Source: Lachnospiraceae bacterium
Lineage (GTDB): Bacteria; Bacillota; Clostridia; Lachnospirales; Lachnospiraceae
DNA: 38,974 nucleotides
Assembly (NCBI GenBank): GCA_017405805.1
Contig: JAFQZU010000015.1
Span: 1 to 38,974, forward strand
Reading direction: 5' to 3'
Shown: piece after piece, positions 31,909 through 38,974 of the stretch
Layout: each line of letters opens with the position of its first letter
Numbering within the stretch: position 1 is the stretch's first letter
Program-made: the position numbers and the translations under genes
Notes under the pieces: generated by a model
Told to the model about the DNA's origin: nothing
Database searches by the model: none
What the model saw: only the letters and a program-made list of their open reading frames with translations

Positions 31909-32142
31909 AAAAAGCCATATCAGCGACAACTCTTTTGAGCGAATGTTAGTCGAACTTAGGCCGTTTCTGCACGGAGGGAAGGTCGAGGGTGCGCGGCTCC
32001 CGCGTACCCGAGTGGCCGGATGTCTGAGGAGCGCGTTCATCAGAACGCGTGACGAGTTCCGGCCTTGCCTTCCCGCAGTAAAGAAACGGTCTTAGTGAGA
32101 CTTACATTCGCGAAGTAGAGTTGTCGCTGATATGGCTTTTTT
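31909..32142. repeat. Cruciform-forming element of 234 bp (structured repeat or ncRNA)
   Basis: The outer arms are 25 bp and perfect: AAAAAGCCATATCAGCGACA... (31909-31933) with its complement at 32117-32141. Inside, a long imperfect pairing runs from GCGAATGTTAGTC (from about 31939) with GACTTACATTCGC (to about 32111), through GCCGTTTCT with AGAAACGGT and GGGAAGG with CCTTCCC. The core then branches into GCGCGG..CCGCGT (about 31990-32005) and GGCCGGA/TCCGGCC (32014-32020, 32058-32064), which encloses CGCGTTC-ATCA-GAACGCG (32032-32049). The A- and T-runs at the ends make it a bidirectional terminator as well. It lies between convergent genes. No transposase or coding frame is inside. Confidence 0.8.
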
Positions 32143-32147
32143 ATTCT

Positions 32148-32882
32148 TTAGTGTGTATAGAGCGTACTGCTGCTGACTGTGATCACATCTTCCCTTCCAT
32201 CTATGAATTCCTTGAGCTCTGCATACGTAATCTCCTTGTGCCGCCTCGTCACAAGCTCATACTCCACTGTCCCGTCTGCATTGCGCGCGATCCGGCTCTC
32301 CATGACATGGGCACGCCATTTTGCCAGCTGCTCATTCAGAGCCTGATCAAAATGCTGCCCGCTCCGGACCGTAAACTGCAGCCGGTTGCTCTCGTAGATA
32401 TCCGCATTGACGGGCAGGCGGATCAGCGCATACTGCAAAAGGAGTACCAGAAGGATCGTAAAGCCGGAGACCACATACATGCCGGCTCCGATTCCCATGC
32501 CGATCCCGGCAGTCAGCCAGATACCGGCTGCCGTCGTCAGACCGCGAATGCTGCTCCCCACTTTGAAGATCACGCCCGCGCACAGAAAACCGATGCCGCT
32601 GACCGCCTGCGAGGCGATACGCGCCGCATCCGCGCCCCTTGTGCCGAAAAATTCCATGCCCTGACCCCAATTCAGGTCCGCAAAGCCGTATTTGGAGATG
32701 ATCATGAGGAGCGAGGTGGTGACGCAGACCATCATATGGGTGCGGACGCCGGCCTCCTTGAAGTGGCGGCTCCGCTCCAGGCCGATGATCCCGCCGGCCA
32801 CAAAGGACAAAAGCAGACGTATACAAAGGTCCGCATGCTGCGCCAGCGTAAACTGATCGTGGTAAAACTCAGCAAATGTCAT
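32148..32882 (-). CDS. MgtC/SapB family membrane protein
   Basis: A 244-residue protein with about five N-terminal helices. The MgtC signature is present: IRLLLSFVAGGIIGLERSRH, KEAGVRTHMMVCVTTSLLMI, and the block RIASQAVSGIGFLCAGVIFK with GLTTAAGIWLTAGIGMGIGAG. The ~95-residue C-terminal tail is a soluble ACT-like domain. MgtC proteins act in magnesium limitation and acid survival; members outside pathogens are poorly characterised. The start overlaps the stop of the MFS gene by 4 bp, so the pair is translationally coupled. Confidence 0.92.
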   Translation of the reverse strand: MTFAEFYHDQFTLAQHADLCIRLLLSFVAGGIIGLERSRHFKEAGVRTHMMVCVTTSLLMIISKYGFADLNWGQGMEFFGTRGADAARIASQAVSGIGFLCAGVIFKVGSSIRGLTTAAGIWLTAGIGMGIGAGMYVVSGFTILLVLLLQYALIRLPVNADIYESNRLQFTVRSGQHFDQALNEQLAKWRAHVMESRIARNADGTVEYELVTRRHKEITYAELKEFIDGREDVITVSSSTLYTH

Positions 32883-34078
32883 GACTTAACCTCCTTTTTT
32901 GCCGTTCCCGCAGGTCCCCTGTTCAGCACTGCCAGAATCAAAAGAACGACGGCCGGTGCCAGAAGGACCCGCATGCTGTTTCGAATACCGGAAGTTTCCG
33001 CGATGGTACCGATCACGGACGGTGTAATGATTGAGCCAAAACCAGACAGCGTCACAAAGACGCCCATGGCTAGCGGATATCGCCCGAATACGTCGCCGGC
33101 GTTGGAGACGGTCGTGCCGTACATGCCCGACAGCGACAGTCCAAGGCCAATGGTGCCGATCAGCATAAGCGGCAGCCGGCCGGCAAGAAGGACGATGCAC
33201 AAAAACACAAGTATGCCCGCCGACAGTACGCGGATGATGCGGACGGAGGTCGTGCGGCCGCCGATGGCGCTGCAGGCAAACCGTCCGACCAGGATGGTGA
33301 TCCAAAGGAGGGAGGTCAGAAGCTGCGCCGCGTCCGAAGCCAGGACGCCGCTCTCCTCGTAATAGGTAACCATCCATCCCATGACGGAGGCCTCTATACA
33401 CTGGTAGAGAAACATGATCCCGATGGAATACCAGTAGGGGAATTCCCGTAAGAATCCAAACGCATCACTGGGGCCCTCGGAACGGCTGTACTTGACGCTG
33501 TCCATCTTCATAAAAGAAGAAGTGACCACGGACACGGCGCCCAGCGCCAGGATGATATAGACCGTCAGGCGCCACCCCGCATTGCCGTTTCTGGTACAGA
33601 CCAGCGTGATCAGAGGCGCTGTCACTGCGCCGATGGCAAAAAAGCCATGCAGCGCGTTCAGCGGCGAGGAATTGCCGCCGGACAGGGTGCTGACCGCCTG
33701 ATTATTGTAGTTGCTGATGGATCCCCTGCCGAGACCCGTCAAGAGAAGGGCGATGATCAGCGCAACGGGATTGCCCGTGACCAGCGTGATCACAAAGCCT
33801 ATGTAGGGAAGGAGATTGAGCAGCATGAGCGACTGCTTGATCCCGATCAGAAGCGGTATGAAGCCCGCAAAAAGTCCCGCCACGATGTTGCCCGTCGAGT
33901 GGGCCGAGATCAGATACCCGCCGATCTGGTAGCTGAGTCCGTATTCCTCCTTGATCATGGGCAGGATCGATCCGATCAGGATGACATAGATGCCCTGTAT
34001 CAGGTAGAGGAAAAAGAGGTTTCCGATCATATAGCGGTCGTCGCCGCTCAGAGAACGAAAAAAGGATTGCTTTTCCAT
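32879..34078 (-). CDS. Major facilitator superfamily transporter
   Basis: A 399-residue, 12-helix transporter. N-terminal FFLYLIQGIYVILIGSILPMIKEEYG, then helix 4-5 GLGRGSISNYNNQAV and ALHGFFAIGAVTAPLI resemble the FucP/sugar-MFS group by eye. A central charged loop (KMDSVKYSRSEGPSDAF) splits the two halves. The substrate is unknown. A 21-bp gap follows the acyltransferase gene upstream, and the gene overlaps MgtC downstream, so acyltransferase, MFS and MgtC likely form one operon. Confidence 0.88.
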   Translation of the reverse strand: MEKQSFFRSLSGDDRYMIGNLFFLYLIQGIYVILIGSILPMIKEEYGLSYQIGGYLISAHSTGNIVAGLFAGFIPLLIGIKQSLMLLNLLPYIGFVITLVTGNPVALIIALLLTGLGRGSISNYNNQAVSTLSGGNSSPLNALHGFFAIGAVTAPLITLVCTRNGNAGWRLTVYIILALGAVSVVTSSFMKMDSVKYSRSEGPSDAFGFLREFPYWYSIGIMFLYQCIEASVMGWMVTYYEESGVLASDAAQLLTSLLWITILVGRFACSAIGGRTTSVRIIRVLSAGILVFLCIVLLAGRLPLMLIGTIGLGLSLSGMYGTTVSNAGDVFGRYPLAMGVFVTLSGFGSIITPSVIGTIAETSGIRNSMRVLLAPAVVLLILAVLNRGPAGTAKKEVKS

Positions 34079-34099
34079 ATTGGCCTTGTCCCTCTCTTA

Positions 34100-35179
34100 T
34101 TATTTTTTCGTTTCAACAGATGGCCGTGGTTTCCGGAATATTTTGCCGATTCCCTCGGATATCAGGTAGAACAGGCAGCCCGGTATGAGCGTCACGGCGT
34201 AATCGATCAGGATGATCTTTCCCAGGCTCCCGAAGGAAGGTTCAAGCTGGAAGGACCTCGCAAAATAAAAATACAGCATCTGCACGAGCAGAATATGATA
34301 GCTTGCCTTTCCCAGAAAGGACAGCGGCGTGAGTAAAATCCTGAAACGCTGCGCCGTTTCCTCCAACTCCAGAAACAGAACGATCAGGCCAAAACAAAAG
34401 AGCCCCGTAAAGAAAGATCCGGATGTAAAGCGGCCGATCTTGAGCACCTGCTCATAATCCATGTAATTAATGCTCACCAGATAGACAAGTCCGATGATAA
34501 AAGCGATAAGCGGAAGCGCGGTGGCGGCGATCTTCTTTTGATACGTTGCAAGAAGGATACCCAGAGCGATCTGCACCGTAAAGCGCAGCAGCAGTCTGTC
34601 ATAGATCACATCCGAAAGATTCCACACATATCTCGCCATGCTCTCAAAGGCGATATTGACCGCCAGCATGCCGAAAAGTGCTGTCACGGGGTCCCGGTCC
34701 GCCCAGTATTTAATGAACGGAAAGGCGGCCAGAAATTCGAACATGAGGATCACGTAATATGCGCCGGGCCCCCTGCCGCCGAGCGTCAGGATCTCCCAGA
34801 CATTACTGAGCGTCAGCCTCCCCTTCAGTAAAAAGACGATGCCTGCGCAGAGACAGATCACCATAATGAGGTATGGTATCAGAAAACGCCTGAGCCTGGG
34901 ATAAAAGCGGTCGTTCCGAAACCAGTCCCATACAGCCCACGGACGCTGCTTTCTGCCGGCGTAATGATCCTCCGAAATGGTAAAAACATACGCGCTCATG
35001 ATCATGAAGGCGGATACAGCGGGAACGACTGTAAATCCATATTGAATCATATGGCGGAACGCAGGCGTCTTATTCGCCACGTGCGTGATGATGATCATCA
35101 GGATGCAGAAGCCCTTGATGACATCCACCATGATCTTCCGGTTTTTATCCGCGCCGGTCGGGCCACTTTTTATTTCCAT
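34100..35179 (-). CDS. Acyltransferase 3 family membrane protein
   Basis: A 359-residue protein with about ten membrane helices. The N-terminal block KIMVDVIKGFCILMIIITHV matches the family's helix 1, with the conserved His in THV. Members transfer acetyl or other acyl groups to sugars of surface polysaccharides or to small molecules; the acceptor is not evident here. It lies 46 bp after the malic-enzyme gene on the same strand. The exopolysaccharide control set 3 kb away makes a surface-glycan acceptor plausible, but this is inference. Confidence 0.85.
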   Translation of the reverse strand: MEIKSGPTGADKNRKIMVDVIKGFCILMIIITHVANKTPAFRHMIQYGFTVVPAVSAFMIMSAYVFTISEDHYAGRKQRPWAVWDWFRNDRFYPRLRRFLIPYLIMVICLCAGIVFLLKGRLTLSNVWEILTLGGRGPGAYYVILMFEFLAAFPFIKYWADRDPVTALFGMLAVNIAFESMARYVWNLSDVIYDRLLLRFTVQIALGILLATYQKKIAATALPLIAFIIGLVYLVSINYMDYEQVLKIGRFTSGSFFTGLFCFGLIVLFLELEETAQRFRILLTPLSFLGKASYHILLVQMLYFYFARSFQLEPSFGSLGKIILIDYAVTLIPGCLFYLISEGIGKIFRKPRPSVETKK

Positions 35180-35224
35180 CTTACTCTCCGGCTGTCTCAG
35201 CGCAGCTCGCTTTCAGCATGTATC

Positions 35225-36397
35225 TCAAATCCTCGCAACGCCGCTGTCGATCGCCGCCTGTGCAACCGCCTTCGCCACGGCAGGACCGACCTTGGGATCA
35301 AAGGCATACGGGATGATATAATCGGCGCTCAGTTCCTCCTCGGGAATCAGGTCTGCCAGCGCCTTCGCTGCCGCCATCTTCATCTCCTCGTTGATATCGC
35401 TGGCGCGCACGTCAAAAGTGCCTCGGAAAATTCCGGGGAAAGCCAGGACATTGTTGATCTGGTTGGGGAAATCGCTCCGGCCGGTGGAGATGACCGCCGC
35501 GCCGCCCGCTTTGGCGTCCTCGGGGTAGATCTCGGGCTCGGGGTTTGCGCAGGCAAAGACGATCGCCTTCTCGTTCATGGTCTTTACCATCTCCGTAGTG
35601 ACCGTGCCGGGGCCGGAGACGCCGATAAATACGTCCGCGCCGACCAGCATGTCCGCGAGAGAACCTTTTCTGCCGTCCAGATTGGTGACCTCTGCCATCT
35701 CTTTCTTGATCCAGTTGAGCCCGTCGCGGCCCTTGTAGATGGCGCCCTTCCGGTCACACATGGTCACGTGCCTGAAGCCCGCGGAGAGCAGGAGCTTGAC
35801 GATCGCGATGGCCGCTGCGCCGGCACCGGAAGTGACGATCTTCACGTCTTCCTTCTTCTTTCCGACGACCTTGAGGGCGTTGAGCATGCCGGCCAGCGTG
35901 ATGACCGCCGTGCCGTGCTGGTCGTCGTGGAAGATCGGGATGTCCGTGCAGGCCTTCAGTTTGCGCTCGATCTCAAAGCAGCGGGGCGCCGCGATGTCCT
36001 CGAGGTTGATCCCGCCAAAAGAACCGGAGATCAGAGAGACCGTGCGGACGAACTCGTTGACGTCCTTTGTTTTGACGCAGAGCGGGATGGCGTCTACATC
36101 GCCAAAAGCCTTGAACAGCACGCACTTCCCCTCCATGACGGGCATGCCCGCCTCGGGGCCGATATCGCCGAGGCCCAGAACGGCGGAGCCGTCCGTGATG
36201 ACGGCGCACATGTTGTGCCTTCTGGTCAGTTCATAGGACTTATTCACGTCCTTCTGGATCTCCAGACAGGACTGGGCGACGCCGGGTGTATAGGCAAGAG
36301 ACAGGTCTTCCTTGTTCTCGACCGGGACGCGGCTTGTCACCTCGATCTTGCCCTTCCATTCTCCGTGGAGCCGCAGCGATTCTTCAGCGTAATTCAT
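35225..36397 (-). CDS. NAD(P)-dependent malic enzyme
   Basis: A 390-residue short-type malic enzyme without a phosphotransacetylase tail. Motifs include YTPGVAQSC, AVITDGSAVLGLGDIGPEAG, MEGKCVLFKAFGDVDAIPL, HDDQHGTAVITLAG with the metal-binding Asp residues, and the nucleotide site VTSGAGAAAIAIVKLL. The start is taken at ATG 36397 with GAGGGA at the right distance; an ATG at 36412 is also open. The enzyme decarboxylates malate to pyruvate and CO2. The 61-bp spacer from the mntP gene has no clear terminator. Confidence 0.94.
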   Translation of the reverse strand: MNYAEESLRLHGEWKGKIEVTSRVPVENKEDLSLAYTPGVAQSCLEIQKDVNKSYELTRRHNMCAVITDGSAVLGLGDIGPEAGMPVMEGKCVLFKAFGDVDAIPLCVKTKDVNEFVRTVSLISGSFGGINLEDIAAPRCFEIERKLKACTDIPIFHDDQHGTAVITLAGMLNALKVVGKKKEDVKIVTSGAGAAAIAIVKLLLSAGFRHVTMCDRKGAIYKGRDGLNWIKKEMAEVTNLDGRKGSLADMLVGADVFIGVSGPGTVTTEMVKTMNEKAIVFACANPEPEIYPEDAKAGGAAVISTGRSDFPNQINNVLAFPGIFRGTFDVRASDINEEMKMAAAKALADLIPEEELSADYIIPYAFDPKVGPAVAKAVAQAAIDSGVARI

Positions 36398-36458
36398 GTA
36401 AGATTCCCTCATTCTTTCCTTAATTATGTTCCTCTGTTTTGTAAACCGAAAGCCTCTG

Positions 36459-37046
36459 TCAGAACAGCGCGATCTTTATTCCGATCCCGATCAGGATCAG
36501 TCCTCCCGCGATCGTCGCCCTGCCGGCGAACTGCATGCCGAACCTCCTTCCGATGGACAGGCCGGCCAGGCAGATCACGAGCGTCACAACGGCGATAATG
36601 ACCGCCGCGCCAAAAGCTCTCCCCGCGCTGTAGGAGGCAATAGCAAACCCCACGGACAGTGCGTCAATGGAAGTGGCGACCCCCTGTAAAAGAAGCTCTC
36701 TGCCGCTCACCTGCCGGTTTTGCACAGGGTCGGCGCCCTGCGGACATTGCTCCCTGTCCTCCCGGATCCCCTCCAGGAGCATCCGGCCGCCCAGCCAGAC
36801 CAGCAGCGCAAAAGCCGCCCACGGGATCAGGGGCTGAAGCGCCGTGAATGCCTCGACGACGGTGTGCACGCAGACCCAGCCGATCATGGGCATCATGAAC
36901 TGAAACCAGGCAAAAGTGCCTGCGATCTTCAGCCGATGTCCCCCGTTCATTCCGGGATCATGCAGGCCGTTGGCCAGTGAGACGGAGAAGGCGTCCATGG
37001 CCAGGCCTACGCCCAGCAGGACGCTCTCCACTATAAAATCTATCAT
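36459..37046 (-). CDS. mntP: MntP-family manganese efflux pump
   Basis: A 195-residue protein with six helices. It starts MIDFIVESVLLGVGLAMDAF behind AAGGAAAAGG; the longer frame from 37133 is not supported. The duplicated signature GVGLAMDAFSVSLANG (first half) and GVATSIDALSVGFAIA (second half), each with the Asp that defines the ion path, identifies MntP/YebN. It exports Mn2+. I looked upstream for the yybP-ykoY manganese riboswitch and did not find it. Confidence 0.92.
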   Translation of the reverse strand: MIDFIVESVLLGVGLAMDAFSVSLANGLHDPGMNGGHRLKIAGTFAWFQFMMPMIGWVCVHTVVEAFTALQPLIPWAAFALLVWLGGRMLLEGIREDREQCPQGADPVQNRQVSGRELLLQGVATSIDALSVGFAIASYSAGRAFGAAVIIAVVTLVICLAGLSIGRRFGMQFAGRATIAGGLILIGIGIKIALF

Positions 37047-37161
37047 ATCCTTTTCCTTCTGAAATGTCTGCGGCGGGTACACTGCGGCATTCTTTTTTAC
37101 TCTACTTCTTTTGGCGGAATAACTCAACCGCAAGTTAACGGTTTTTCTTTTATAAGGGCAA

Positions 37162-37187
37162 AAAAACAGCCCTCTCAGGGCTGTTTT
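37162..37187 (-). terminator. Intrinsic terminator overlapping the end of the DUF697-like gene
   Basis: AAAAACAGCCC (37162-37172) pairs with GGGCTGTTTTT (37177-37187) with a 4-nt loop. On the minus strand the left arm encodes the final codons of the DUF697-like gene (Lys-Gln-Pro-stop), so coding sequence and terminator share bases. The A/T runs would allow use from either strand. Confidence 0.85.
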
Positions 37188-37792
37188 TCATCTGAACCCA
37201 TATCCTCGTCCTTCTTCGAGAAGATCTTTAGCACATCTCCGGCGTCGATCCTGCCGTTCTTCTCGGCGGCCGCCCTGGTGACGGTCCGCACGGCTTTTCC
37301 CAGCTGGCCCTCCATGATCCTGTTGACCCAGTCCAGATTCTCGCGGTCGATCTGACCCAGATACACCTTTTCCATGATGATCCCGGAGGCAGTTCCGATG
37401 CCCATGACGACGGAGGCCGCCACAATGGCGTTGAGGACATCCGCCGCAAGGTTTGCGACGCCCGGAATGAGCTTGAGCCGGTTGATCAGCGCCTTGGCCG
37501 CAATGCCTACGGCGCCGCACTCGATGATCCGCGCGATGATATTTTTCGTCAGATCGTCCGACTTCTGCAGATCGTAGACTTTGGAGATCGACGTCACGAG
37601 GGTCGTCTCCAAAGGCGCCAGAATGAAGCCGTCGTTGATCCCCAGCGGGATCGCGCCGACTGCACCCGCCGCCGCGGCAGCGCCCAGTGTAAGGGCTCTG
37701 GCGCGTCTTCTCTTTGCCCGGAGATCGGGCTGCACCGCAGTCTCCTTCTCATGCTGTTTTCCGGAAACCTGTATATATGATCTGTTTTTCAT
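37175..37792 (-). CDS. DUF697-like membrane-associated protein
   Basis: A 205-residue protein, start ATG 37792 behind GGAAGGAAAGG. A basic N-terminus (RAKRRRARALTL) precedes a hydrophobic AAAAAGAVGAIPLGINDGFIL segment, then LIPGVANLAADVLNAIVAAS-type glycine-rich helices typical of DUF697 (GTPase-associated, YcjF-like) domains. The C-terminal ~50 residues are charged. DUF697 domains often accompany a GTPase, but none is adjacent here. A role as a membrane-embedded regulatory domain is inference from the family. Confidence 0.65.
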   Translation of the reverse strand: MKNRSYIQVSGKQHEKETAVQPDLRAKRRRARALTLGAAAAAGAVGAIPLGINDGFILAPLETTLVTSISKVYDLQKSDDLTKNIIARIIECGAVGIAAKALINRLKLIPGVANLAADVLNAIVAASVVMGIGTASGIIMEKVYLGQIDRENLDWVNRIMEGQLGKAVRTVTRAAAEKNGRIDAGDVLKIFSKKDEDMGSDEKQP

Positions 37793-37958
37793 AGCCTTTC
37801 CTTCCGTAAATGTATATATACATAGCCTGTAACAATATACGAAAAAGGGGGACAAATGCCTCGTACCGGGCACTTCCTATGCTATAATTATTTTACATAA
37901 AATGTCACGTTTTTTTGATCGGCACTTAGAAGGATTTCTACGGAGAAAGGAGCGGCAT

Positions 37959-38813
37959 ATGGGATTGTTTGATAAGAAATACTGCGATTTCTGCGGCAGC
38001 AAGATCGGCCTTTTAGGCAACAGGAAACTCGAAGACGGCAACATGTGCAAGGACTGCGCATCCAAGCTCTCTCCCTGGTTCAGCGAGAGGCGCCACAGCA
38101 CCAAAGCGGAGATCTCCGAACAGCTGGCCTATCGCGAAGACAATAAAAAAGCGGCAGCAGCCTTCCACACGACCAGGAGCCTCGGCAAAAACGTAAAACT
38201 GCTTTTGGATGAGGACGCCCATAAGTTCATGGTGACGAGCGCCCGCGATCTCACCCAGGCCAATCCGGACGTCTTCGACTATGACCAGGCCACAGGGTGC
38301 AGTCTGGATATCCGGGAGAGCAGAAACGAATTAAAGCGCAAGGACGCGGACGGCAAATCCGTCAGCTACAACCCGCCCCGCTACGAATATTCCTATAACC
38401 TTTACGCCACGATCCACGTCAACCACCCCTACGTGGATGACATGGAATTCAGCGTCAGCAACGGCTACATCAAGACAGGCGAGCAGCGCATGAACGGCGC
38501 GACCGGCGGCTGGAACGTACACACCTCCGGGCTCAGCGCCAACAGTATGCGCATGAACGAGTACTATGATTGCATGAACCTCGGCAATGAGATCAAGCAG
38601 GCCGTCGACCGGATGCACCAGATCGCGCGTGGTGAGGCACCTACAGCGGCTGCTCCGGCTCCGGCTGCACCTTCTGCTCCGGCAGCGGCATCTTCTGCTG
38701 CCCCTTCCGCAGCTTTCTCCCCTGCCGCGGGTCCCGTGACCTGCCCCTTCTGCGGCGCGACGACGACGCCCGACGCAAAGGGATGCTGCGAGTACTGCGG
38801 AAGCAAACTGTGA
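37959..38813 (+). CDS. DUF4428-type zinc-ribbon protein with C-terminal zinc ribbon
   Basis: A 284-residue protein, start ATG 37959 behind GAAAGGAG; the frame opens 57 bp earlier without a ribosome site. The N-terminal ribbon (YCDFCGSKIGLLG ... MCKDCASKLSPWF) is a DUF4428 domain with two CxxC pairs. A central beta-rich region (LLLDEDAHKFMVTSARDL ... YNLYATIHVNHPYVDDMEF) follows. An Ala/Pro-rich linker (about 225-258) leads to a second ribbon (CPFCGATTTP ... CCEYCGSKL). A TATAAT box lies at 37883-37888. Function unknown; the layout suggests a cytoplasmic protein that binds partners through zinc ribbons. Confidence 0.8.
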   Translation: MGLFDKKYCDFCGSKIGLLGNRKLEDGNMCKDCASKLSPWFSERRHSTKAEISEQLAYREDNKKAAAAFHTTRSLGKNVKLLLDEDAHKFMVTSARDLTQANPDVFDYDQATGCSLDIRESRNELKRKDADGKSVSYNPPRYEYSYNLYATIHVNHPYVDDMEFSVSNGYIKTGEQRMNGATGGWNVHTSGLSANSMRMNEYYDCMNLGNEIKQAVDRMHQIARGEAPTAAAPAPAAPSAPAAASSAAPSAAFSPAAGPVTCPFCGATTTPDAKGCCEYCGSKL

Positions 38814-38834
38814 TATTCATTCCCGGTCTAACTA

Positions 38835-38865
38835 GGGGCTGTCGCACTAACGTGTGCGACGCCCC
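38835..38865. terminator. First of three hairpins after the zinc-ribbon gene
   Basis: GGGGC-t-GTCGCAC pairs with GTGCGAC-GCCCC around a short loop (38835-38865). It is very stable but has no T-run, so it is probably an auxiliary hairpin or part of a repeat. Confidence 0.65.
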
Positions 38866-38870
38866 AACTC

Positions 38871-38898
38871 AAAAAAACAGCCTGATGGCTGTTTTTTT
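38871..38898. terminator. Bidirectional intrinsic terminator
   Basis: AAAAAAACAGCC (38871-38882) pairs perfectly with GGCTGTTTTTTT (38887-38898) around a TGAT loop, usable from both strands. Confidence 0.9.
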
Positions 38899-38911
38899 GA
38901 TGAACGGAAAA

Positions 38912-38933
38912 ACCGGGCTTCGAAAAGCCCGGT
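38912..38933. terminator. Third hairpin near the window end
   Basis: ACCGGGCTT (38912-38920) pairs with AAGCCCGGT (38925-38933) around a CGAA loop; an A-run precedes it, so it suits termination of a minus-strand transcript entering from the right. Confidence 0.7.
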
Positions 38934-38974
38934 CAGTCCTGTAAAATATAAGTATGCGAACTCCTATATCTTTA

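Noticed and set aside
34964-36598. A 544-codon plus-strand open frame opposite acyltransferase and malic enzyme
   Set aside because: It spans two unrelated real genes and their spacer, and is a typical antisense shadow.
37047-37160. Manganese (yybP-ykoY) riboswitch ahead of mntP
   Set aside because: The conserved loop sequences of that class are not visible on the minus strand of this spacer.

Overview
The window looks like chromosome from an anaerobic Gram-positive of the class Clostridia, most likely a Lachnospiraceae-type gut or rumen organism. The grounds are AGGAGG-type ribosome sites, moderately high GC in genes against AT-rich spacers, an S-box-clan riboswitch, an NHLM/NHLP-type peptide exporter pair, a CpsB/LCP/Wzz/BY-kinase set and an ECF S component without its own ATPases. 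This is inference from gene content; there is no rRNA or other phylogenetic marker, and I saw no tRNA, CRISPR array, insertion sequence or phage gene.

Layout. 1-1700: a terminator, a gene-poor AT-rich stretch, then a structured leader ending in a strong terminator, followed by an ECF-type S component and a small exported protein resembling the sulfite-oxidase pterin-binding fold. 1729-2570: two 5'-truncated gene remnants back to back, one of them a frameshifted PARG-family gene. 2577-5661 (minus): a DNA-binding regulator, an unknown domain followed in the same frame, after a TAG, by a gamma-glutamylcyclotransferase domain, and a metallo-hydrolase. 5731-8575 (plus): a consensus promoter, a SAM-clan riboswitch without a P4 stem and a terminator, then an unknown protein, an alpha/beta hydrolase, a small EF-hand/Gly-rich membrane protein and an LtrA-family protein.

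8634-14079 is the most striking block: a short membrane-fusion-like protein, a C39-peptidase ABC exporter, a second ABC exporter, and an 88-residue protein with a double-glycine leader whose cargo part is a PepSY domain. No RiPP-modifying enzyme is present, so the export machine appears to secrete an unmodified PepSY mini-protein. It is followed by a YtrA-type GntR regulator, ABC ATPase and permease operon with a candidate operator.

16198-26730: a large propeller-sensor/SpoIIE phosphatase, a nested palindromic repeat, an AldA-type aldehyde dehydrogenase, an 1152-residue sensor-fused MscS channel, a Ca2+/Na+ exchanger-family protein and a DUF89 phosphatase-family protein. 26741-30910 (minus) is an exopolysaccharide control set (CpsB phosphatase, LCP, Wzz, BY-kinase) with a BspA-like secreted protein and no glycosyltransferases. 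31201-38974: an Asp/Glu racemase-family protein, a 234-bp cruciform-forming element, MgtC/SapB, an MFS transporter, acyltransferase 3, malic enzyme, MntP, a DUF697-like protein, and a zinc-ribbon protein followed by three hairpins.

All functional calls are from reading sequence motifs; no database search was run.
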